A DNA stretch of 39,985 nucleotides from NCBI GenBank assembly GCA_029838195.1, contig JALGVJ010000032.1, positions 1 through 39,985 of the forward strand, given 5' to 3'. This document shows positions 34,532 through 39,985 of the stretch, piece after piece. The translations under genes and the position numbers were made by a program. This DNA comes from Promethearchaeota archaeon. GTDB lineage: Archaea; Asgardarchaeota; Lokiarchaeia; Sigyniarchaeales; SOKP01. The notes beneath the pieces were generated by a model that was given only the letters and a program-made list of their open reading frames with translations, was not told the DNA's origin and did not search any database. Each line of letters opens with the position of its first letter. Position 1 is the stretch's first letter.

Positions 34532-36631
34532 ATGCAGGAAATAAAAAAAAAGAACCGAGCTGAAAAAACATTACTCAAGAAGGATTTAAAGGCTTGTTCC
34601 AATTTGAAAACGGTGTTTAATGAGATAAATCAACACCTTTATGGTAAATTGAAACATACCGATACGGATACACGAACGCGTTCAAAAGAGATAATTAATC
34701 TATTATCATGTAAATTAATAGATGAAGTTTCCAAAAAGCCGGAGGAACACGTGGATTTTTGCTTGAGAAAAGGAGAAGAACAAGAAAGTGTAGCTCGCAG
34801 GATCAAAACATTTTTTAAAAATCAAGTAAAAAAAAAATATTCGGAAGTGATCAATGAAAACGAGCAGATCACGTTAAATGACGAGTTAATTTTTCTAATC
34901 GTGAAAGAATTGCAAGGATACTCTTTATTAAATTCTTCTACAGATGTATTAAAAGATGCTTTTGAAGTATTTGTCGGGAAAATCTTAAAAGATGAGAGAG
35001 GCCAATTTTTTACACCATCTAATGTCATTAAATTCATGGTTAGTTATTTGAAACCGGAACTTAATTCTAAGATTTTGGATCCGGCTTGCGGTCATGGGGG
35101 CTTTCTATTGGAAATAAAAGAATATTTATGGGAAAAATGCAAGAAACAAGGGATTTCTCATGATAATGAACAAGAGATGAAAAAAAAGATCGTTTCTAAC
35201 TTATATGGTATTGATAAGGATTTACTTCTTGCACGCACCTGTAAATTATATTTAGAAATTTTGAGTGGAGGTTCAGCAAAAATTTTTTGTGAAGATTCCT
35301 TGGATCCCATCAGCTATTATAAAGAAGCAAAAAATTACATAAAAAATGAGGAATTTGACCTCATTTTGACTAATCCTCCGTTCGGAAAAACCATTCCAAT
35401 AGATGATCAAAAGATCTTGTGTAATTATGAACTTGCACATTCTTGGATAAATAAAAACAATGGGTGGGAAAAACAAGGTACCTTGAGCAAGAAACAACCC
35501 CCACAGATATTATTCATTGAACGATCTATTCAACTTTTAAAAGAAGGAGGGAAATTGGGGATCATTTTACCCGAAGGACTGTTTGGAAATCCCACGGATC
35601 GTTATATTTGGCATTTTTTAAAAAAAAATGGTAAAATTTTGGGAATAATAAGCTTGGATCAAAATACTTTTCAACCCTATACATGTAATAAGGCGAGTAT
35701 TTTATTTTATCAGAAAATGAAACATCCTCCAAGCGACTATGATATTGATTTTGCCATTGTAGAGAATGTGGGACATGATAAAGATGGAAAAATTCTCTAT
35801 CAATTGAATAAAAACGGAACGGTTAAAATAAATTCTTCCGGGACTCCCATGATTAATGATGATTTGATCGATCTTCACGAGAAAATAGAGAAGGCCGAAC
35901 CTTTTAATGTTGATAAACAACAAAAAATTTTCAAGCTAAAGCTGAGTCAAATTAAAAATGATATTTTCATACCCAATTATTACATTTCTGTAGAAAAAAC
36001 TCTGCAATCCTTGAAAAAAAACCAAAATTTCTTGTTATTGTCATTCAAAGAATTAGTAGAAAAAAAGATCATTTATACGAGAAAAAATGGATATTTACCT
36101 CGAGGGGATGAAATTGGCTCAAAACTTTATGGATTGGGGGATGTGCCTTTTATAAGAACCAGCGATTTTTTTAATTGGGAAATTAATTTAAAATCAAATA
36201 AAAAAACCTCTGAAGAAGTATATAATCTATATAAAGAAAAGCAAAATATTGAAGTAGGAGACATTTTACTGGTAAAAGATGGAAGTGCCAATTTAATAGG
36301 TAATACCGCTTTCGTCACGGAATTGGATACTAAAATCATCATTCAAAGCCATATTTATCAAATAAAAGTGTTAAAAAACAACATGAAAATTGACCCCTAT
36401 CTCCTCTTATATCTTCTAAATTTAGACGTGGTACAAAAACAATTTCAAGCCATAACCTTCATACAAGGCACTATTGCGACGATAGGAAATCGCATCATGG
36501 AAGTCATCCTACCCGTACCCTCAGATCCGAAGAAAAGAGAAGAAATTTCCGGACAAGTAAAAAAAATTATCGATACGAAAACAAAACTTAGAAAAAAACT
36601 CTTAAAACTCTCCCTTGAAGGCTTGCTTTAA
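34532..36631 (+). CDS. N6-adenine DNA methylase with C-terminal specificity-like domain
   Basis: This 699-residue protein has a helical N-terminal part (1-150), then a type I HsdM-like catalytic domain: FTP at 160-162, DPACGHGGF (183-191, SAM binding) and NPPFG (281-285, catalytic). From about 470 on it resembles a single specificity (HsdS) half: a target-recognition-like region with GDVPFIRTSDF, VGDILLVKDGS and NLIGNTAFV, then a closing coiled coil (about 660-699). A fused M-S protein with one recognition half usually acts as a dimer on a palindromic site. No restriction nuclease or HsdR is encoded nearby, so it may act as a solitary methylase. Confidence 0.87.
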   Translation: MQEIKKKNRAEKTLLKKDLKACSNLKTVFNEINQHLYGKLKHTDTDTRTRSKEIINLLSCKLIDEVSKKPEEHVDFCLRKGEEQESVARRIKTFFKNQVKKKYSEVINENEQITLNDELIFLIVKELQGYSLLNSSTDVLKDAFEVFVGKILKDERGQFFTPSNVIKFMVSYLKPELNSKILDPACGHGGFLLEIKEYLWEKCKKQGISHDNEQEMKKKIVSNLYGIDKDLLLARTCKLYLEILSGGSAKIFCEDSLDPISYYKEAKNYIKNEEFDLILTNPPFGKTIPIDDQKILCNYELAHSWINKNNGWEKQGTLSKKQPPQILFIERSIQLLKEGGKLGIILPEGLFGNPTDRYIWHFLKKNGKILGIISLDQNTFQPYTCNKASILFYQKMKHPPSDYDIDFAIVENVGHDKDGKILYQLNKNGTVKINSSGTPMINDDLIDLHEKIEKAEPFNVDKQQKIFKLKLSQIKNDIFIPNYYISVEKTLQSLKKNQNFLLLSFKELVEKKIIYTRKNGYLPRGDEIGSKLYGLGDVPFIRTSDFFNWEINLKSNKKTSEEVYNLYKEKQNIEVGDILLVKDGSANLIGNTAFVTELDTKIIIQSHIYQIKVLKNNMKIDPYLLLYLLNLDVVQKQFQAITFIQGTIATIGNRIMEVILPVPSDPKKREEISGQVKKIIDTKTKLRKKLLKLSLEGLL

Positions 36632-36675
36632 GTGTCATTCAATTTGATCTATTTACACGGGTGAATGCGAATTCT

Positions 36676-37158
36676 TTACCAAAACTCGCGGAAAAATTGC
36701 TTAATGAGAGCCTTGAAATTCGCTTCAAAGCGTTCTATGGAACTAAAAAAACCATCCACTCGTTTTTTATATATTTCTTTTCTGAGATCCACAAAAGGAG
36801 ATATGTTCGAAGAAGTACGATGCTGATTAAAAAAAACGCTCTCGTATTTACTTAAAATTGAATTAAAAAAATCATTTATCTTAATAAATTCCCGGAAAAA
36901 ATAATTATCATTATAAATTTCACTCCACGTTTCCTTGGAACATGATAAATCTTCTTGATTTTCTTTTTGATTGAGGATGGCGTTGTATGCATCCTGTAAT
37001 TCAATAAATTTTTCATTTGCCTTTGGATCCCCTTTATTTAAATCAGGATGATATTGTTTGGCTAATTTATGGTAAGCTAATTTTATTTCATCTTCAGAAG
37101 CTCCTTCCTTGACTCCTAATATTTCAAAATATTTTTGGAAGCCTTTCATGGGAATCAT
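36676..37158 (-). CDS. J-domain protein (short DnaJ-like)
   Basis: This 160-residue protein has an N-terminal J domain (about 7-66) with the HPD tripeptide at 37-39 in [10 protein letters not shown] and a following [14 protein letters not shown] helix. J domains stimulate the ATPase of Hsp70 (DnaK). No glycine-rich, zinc-finger or substrate-binding region follows; the remaining 95 residues are helical and rich in Phe, which sets it apart from full DnaJ and suggests a specialised co-chaperone. It is convergent with the methylase gene, their stops 44 bases apart. The frame opens MIPMKGF, and the fourth codon is an alternative start. Confidence 0.85.
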   Translation of the reverse strand: MIPMKGFQKYFEILGVKEGASEDEIKLAYHKLAKQYHPDLNKGDPKANEKFIELQDAYNAILNQKENQEDLSCSKETWSEIYNDNYFFREFIKINDFFNSILSKYESVFFNQHRTSSNISPFVDLRKEIYKKRVDGFFSSIERFEANFKALIKQFFREFW

Positions 37159-37403
37159 GCAAAAAATTTCATGTTTAATTCTCGATTAATTATAAATATT
37201 CTAACTTTACTAAAATCTTAAAAAATAATTCATGAATTTAAATTTTAATTATGATCAGCCCATTATTTTTCTTTTTTTTAAATTATATATCATTTTTAAA
37301 AGATGAAATAGTTTATTTGAATAACTATTATAAAATTTTAAATATAAAGTTATCAAATTATTTAATGTAAATATAATAAAAATTATCGAATTAGGTAATT
37401 CTA

Positions 37404-39188
37404 ATGAGTGAAGAAATACCAACACCTTGGTTTAATTTTTGGCCAGAAGGAGTACCAAAACATATTGATTATGAAGAAATTTCCCTTGGCGACTTATTAA
37501 GAAAATCTGCAGAAAAATATCCGAAATCCCAAGCCCTTTTTTTTGAGGGCTGGCGTTGTACCTATGAAAAATTAGATTTATTAGTTGATCAATTTGCAAC
37601 GGCTCTCTTAAAAATAGGGGTTAAAAAAGGAGATACTATTGCTATTGATTTACCAAATTCCCCTCAATTTGTAATTGCTTATTATGCGACCGTTAGATTG
37701 GGAGCAATAGTAAATCCAATTATACCTTTACATAAATTTGTTGAAATTGCATATCAAATAAATGATTCTAAAAGTAAAATTTTAATAATTCTAGACGCAC
37801 TTTATGAAGGATACTTGAAAGGAAAAGATCTTTCTAAAATGAAAACATTAAAAAGTATTATTTTAACGGGAATAACAGAATATCTCCCAAAAATTAAAGC
37901 GATTTTAGGTACTGCTCTTGGAAAAATCCCCCACATGAAAAAAAGTGCTTGGCCAGCCCGTGTTGGAAATATTGACTTTTATAAATTTCAAGAATTGCTT
38001 CAAAAAGGTATTCCTATTGATGTGCCGGATGTTAAAATCAACCCTAAAACTGATACCGCAACCCTCATTTATACTGGCGGAACTACAGGGATTCCAAAAG
38101 GCGTAGAACTCACGCATTATAACCTTTCTGTAAATGCACAACAAGGAATTGCTTGGATTGAAGGACAATTGCCCGAAACTAAGAAATATCGGGGTAAGGG
38201 AGGAGTAGGGTGCTTGATTCCTTTTGGACATGTTTTTGGCATTTCCACGGGAATGAATTTAGGAATTGCAAATGCATACAAACTCATTCTATTCCCTTCT
38301 CCTCCAGAGAAGAGATCAGATGTATTAAAATATCTCATGAAGGAACAAGCAATGTATATTCCAGCAGTTCCCACGCTTTACAATCAAATAAATCAAGACC
38401 CTGATTCTAAAAAATATAAGGGGAAATTGACATCATTAATTGCTTGTTTAAGTGGAGGTGCTGCTTTACCCGCCGAAGTAAAAAGAACTTTTGAAGATTT
38501 AACGGGAGCCTTAATTATTGAAGGTTATGGTGCGAGCGAAACATCTCCTATAGTTACTGGTGGACCGTTTCATCGTTATAAGATTAACTCTACCGGACTT
38601 CCCATGCCGGATACATTGATAAAAATTGTAGATGCCGAAAAAGGTACAAAACTTTTAGAGATTTGTCCTAAGGAAAACTGCAATGAATGTGGAGAAAAAG
38701 AGGCTGAAAAATATATTGGAGAATTATGCGTAAATGGGCCTCAAGTCATGAAAGGTTATTTCAATAAACCTGAGGATACTGCTAATGCATTAAGAAAAGA
38801 TTCACAAGGAAGAACATGGTACTATACTACGGACATTGCTTGTATTGATAGAGAAGGTTATCTTCATATAAAAGACAGAAAGCGGGATATGATTAAATAC
38901 AAAGGACATGGTGTTTTTCCGGCAGAAGTTGAAAATTTAATGTATCAATACGAGCCTATAAAAGAAGTGGGCGTGATTGGAGTACCACACCCCGAAGGTC
39001 CTGGAGAAACTATTAAAGCTGTGGTTTCATTAAAAGACGAATATAAAGGAAAAATTACAGAGAAGGACATCCAAGAGTGGTGCAAAGAAAACATGAGCCC
39101 ATATAAATATCCTCGTATAATTGAAATAATTGATGAACTTCCTAAAACTCTTGTTGGGAAAATACTTCGAAGAGAATTACGGAAGTAA
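37404..39188 (+). CDS. Acyl-CoA ligase (AMP-forming, long-chain type)
   Basis: This 594-residue adenylating enzyme activates a carboxylic acid with ATP and CoA. The P-loop YTGGTTGIPKG is at 223-233, YGASE at 375-379, the TTD.A..D..GYL segment at 475-487, DRKRDMIKYKG at 491-501 and the catalytic Lys in VGKILRREL near 586. Length and motifs fit fatty acyl-CoA synthetases. Unusual is a short insertion at 420-430, ICPKENCNECG, with three cysteines (C421, C426, C429). A TATA-like TTTAAATATAAAG ends about 55 bases before ATG. It is monocistronic; it could feed the crotonase-like enzymes with acyl-CoA substrates, but that is inference. Confidence 0.9.
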   Translation: MSEEIPTPWFNFWPEGVPKHIDYEEISLGDLLRKSAEKYPKSQALFFEGWRCTYEKLDLLVDQFATALLKIGVKKGDTIAIDLPNSPQFVIAYYATVRLGAIVNPIIPLHKFVEIAYQINDSKSKILIILDALYEGYLKGKDLSKMKTLKSIILTGITEYLPKIKAILGTALGKIPHMKKSAWPARVGNIDFYKFQELLQKGIPIDVPDVKINPKTDTATLIYTGGTTGIPKGVELTHYNLSVNAQQGIAWIEGQLPETKKYRGKGGVGCLIPFGHVFGISTGMNLGIANAYKLILFPSPPEKRSDVLKYLMKEQAMYIPAVPTLYNQINQDPDSKKYKGKLTSLIACLSGGAALPAEVKRTFEDLTGALIIEGYGASETSPIVTGGPFHRYKINSTGLPMPDTLIKIVDAEKGTKLLEICPKENCNECGEKEAEKYIGELCVNGPQVMKGYFNKPEDTANALRKDSQGRTWYYTTDIACIDREGYLHIKDRKRDMIKYKGHGVFPAEVENLMYQYEPIKEVGVIGVPHPEGPGETIKAVVSLKDEYKGKITEKDIQEWCKENMSPYKYPRIIEIIDELPKTLVGKILRRELRK

Positions 39189-39560
39189 AAATCAAATTGA
39201 AAAATTATTTTTTTTTATCGAATATAAAAAAGAGATAATTCCATAAATCTTTTAAAAGGTAATTTATTAAAGATTAAGAGAAATTGCATCATTTGTAATT
39301 TAAATTAAATTATTACATGTCCCAGTAATTTTAATCGAAGTTCTCTATTTAAAATTCTTTTTTTCATTTATGAATCTAAAACTTGTATAAAAGGAAATGA
39401 TAAGGTTGTTAAAATGAATTAGTATTTTACTCTTAAACCGTTGAAATGTTAAATCAAAAAAATGATTAAGAAATGGGAAAAAAAATGTACCTTGAATAAT
39501 AAATGGGAACATGAAATGATGTTTTTTTTTACTAAAATTAAAAAATGCATCAAAAATCAT
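39189..39560. other. Convergent AT-rich intergenic region; no gene seen
   Basis: These 372 bases lie between the acyl-CoA ligase and the ferredoxin. They contain T-runs suited to termination on both strands. A 71-codon minus ORF (39345-39560) is composed mainly of Phe, Ile, Lys and Asn, as expected of AT-rich non-coding DNA, and is not called. Confidence 0.45.
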
Positions 39561-39851
39561 TCACTCTTTTTTAATTATGGGAATTAATTGAATGGCTCCA
39601 TAGGGACACCTTTTGAAACATACAGAACAACCTCCACAAGATTTTTCCGTAATAATGGTAATAGCCTTTCCCTCAGAATTATATGCTCTTATTTTTAAAG
39701 GACAAAATTTGATACATGTTCCACAAGATCTACATTTCGAAATTATAGTAAAAGCAGAATATTTTATACTTGATAATTCATTAATTTTTTTCTGTAAACT
39801 CTTAGAAGCAGATTTCATGCTTTTATGGGGGGAAGAGGTGCTTCTTTCCAA
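39561..39851 (-). CDS. 2[4Fe-4S] ferredoxin-domain protein
   Basis: This protein of up to 96 residues has two classical cluster motifs, CRSCGTCIKFCP (C40, C43, C46, C50) and CGGCSVCFKRCP (C72, C75, C78, C82), and so should carry two [4Fe-4S] clusters. A 35-residue basic leader rich in Ser and Lys precedes the domain. The frame opens with TTG at 39851; the ATG at codon 12 (39818) is an alternative, and neither has a good ribosome-binding site. Transcription would start within or next to the right terminal repeat, whose TATA-like ATTATAAACTT lies 30-45 bases upstream. Likely an electron carrier; the partner is unknown. Confidence 0.8.
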   Translation of the reverse strand: MERSTSSPHKSMKSASKSLQKKINELSSIKYSAFTIISKCRSCGTCIKFCPLKIRAYNSEGKAITIITEKSCGGCSVCFKRCPYGAIQLIPIIKKE

Positions 39852-39871
39852 AAAATAATTATTTATTATTA

Positions 39872-39984
39872 GAGGGTATTTTTAAGTTTATAATATAGCT
39901 TGTTTTTTAAGTTTTTTAAATCTCATTCCGACAAAACCCTCAATTATAACACATCTGGTTTCGTCGCCCCCTCGGAAAATCACG
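39872..39984 (-). repeat. Right copy of terminal inverted repeat
   Basis: This is the inverted partner of positions 1-113, about 91% identical without gaps, leaving a single base (39985) outside. Read on the minus strand it can fold bases 39957-39966 with 39929-39938 into a 10-bp stem with one G-T pair. It carries a TATA-like ATTATAAACTT facing the ferredoxin gene that starts 21 bases inside. Confidence 0.93.
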
Positions 39985-39985
39985 T

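Noticed and set aside
39345..39560. 71-codon minus ORF after the ferredoxin
   Set aside because: Its composition is that of translated AT-rich non-coding DNA, with no domain.
1..39985. CRISPR array, toxin-antitoxin or known defence cluster
   Set aside because: No regularly spaced direct repeats and no Cas, nuclease or toxin motifs were found; only the solitary DNA methylase is defence-related.

Overview
The window is AT-rich (roughly two-thirds A+T by eye). It reads as DNA of an Asgard archaeon, most likely Lokiarchaeia-like. The evidence is an Alba chromatin protein, archaeal TATA-like boxes, a tetraether-lipid-synthase-type radical SAM enzyme, archaeal-type CODH/ACS subunits (CdhB, CdhC), a TrmB-type regulator, and a gelsolin-like domain joined to long helical repeats, a combination known from Asgard archaea. 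The lineage is inferred from gene content; no rRNA or tRNA gene was seen.

Layout. 1-113 and 39872-39984 form an imperfect terminal inverted repeat (103 of 113 positions identical), and the two copies coincide with the two ends of the window. 114-824 is non-coding with a GC-richer, hairpin-bearing block. 825-3664 encodes a soluble molybdopterin oxidoreductase and its four-cluster Fe-S partner. 4108-7512 (minus) holds a membrane acyltransferase, a small helical protein and a Tes-like radical SAM enzyme. 8055-11459 holds a GPH-type transporter, a membrane protein, an overlooked 43-residue Cys4 protein and a TrmB-like regulator. 11618-15788 is a two-gene unit of gelsolin-like and helical-repeat proteins. 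15840-20821 holds nicotinate phosphoribosyltransferase, a SAP-SWIM protein, a 73-residue protein with an internal duplication, a HEAT-repeat protein and an acidic-tailed unknown. 20924-25621 holds a membrane PHP phosphoesterase, a second GPH transporter and diaminopimelate decarboxylase. 25784-28966 holds cdhC, cdhB, a divergent CooT-like putative nickel protein and Alba. 29207-33239 holds two crotonase paralogues flanking a nitrilase-family hydrolase and a third GPH transporter. 33742-39188 holds a DUF998 protein, an orphan methylase with a specificity-like tail, a J-domain protein and an acyl-CoA ligase. A 2[4Fe-4S] ferredoxin reads inward from the right repeat.

Taken together the genes suggest an anaerobe with Wood-Ljungdahl carbon metabolism, acyl-CoA chemistry, tetraether lipids and sugar or organic-solute uptake. 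Nothing recognisable as a polymerase, primase, integrase, transposase, capsid or partition gene is present. The terminal repeats are therefore the most puzzling structural signal: they could be ends of a linear or integrated element, or two copies of a dispersed repeat at which an assembly stopped. The other strong leads are the gelsolin/repeat operon with its duplicated beta-rich domain, the CooT-like gene beside a reduced cdh cluster, and crotonases that lack one catalytic glutamate.
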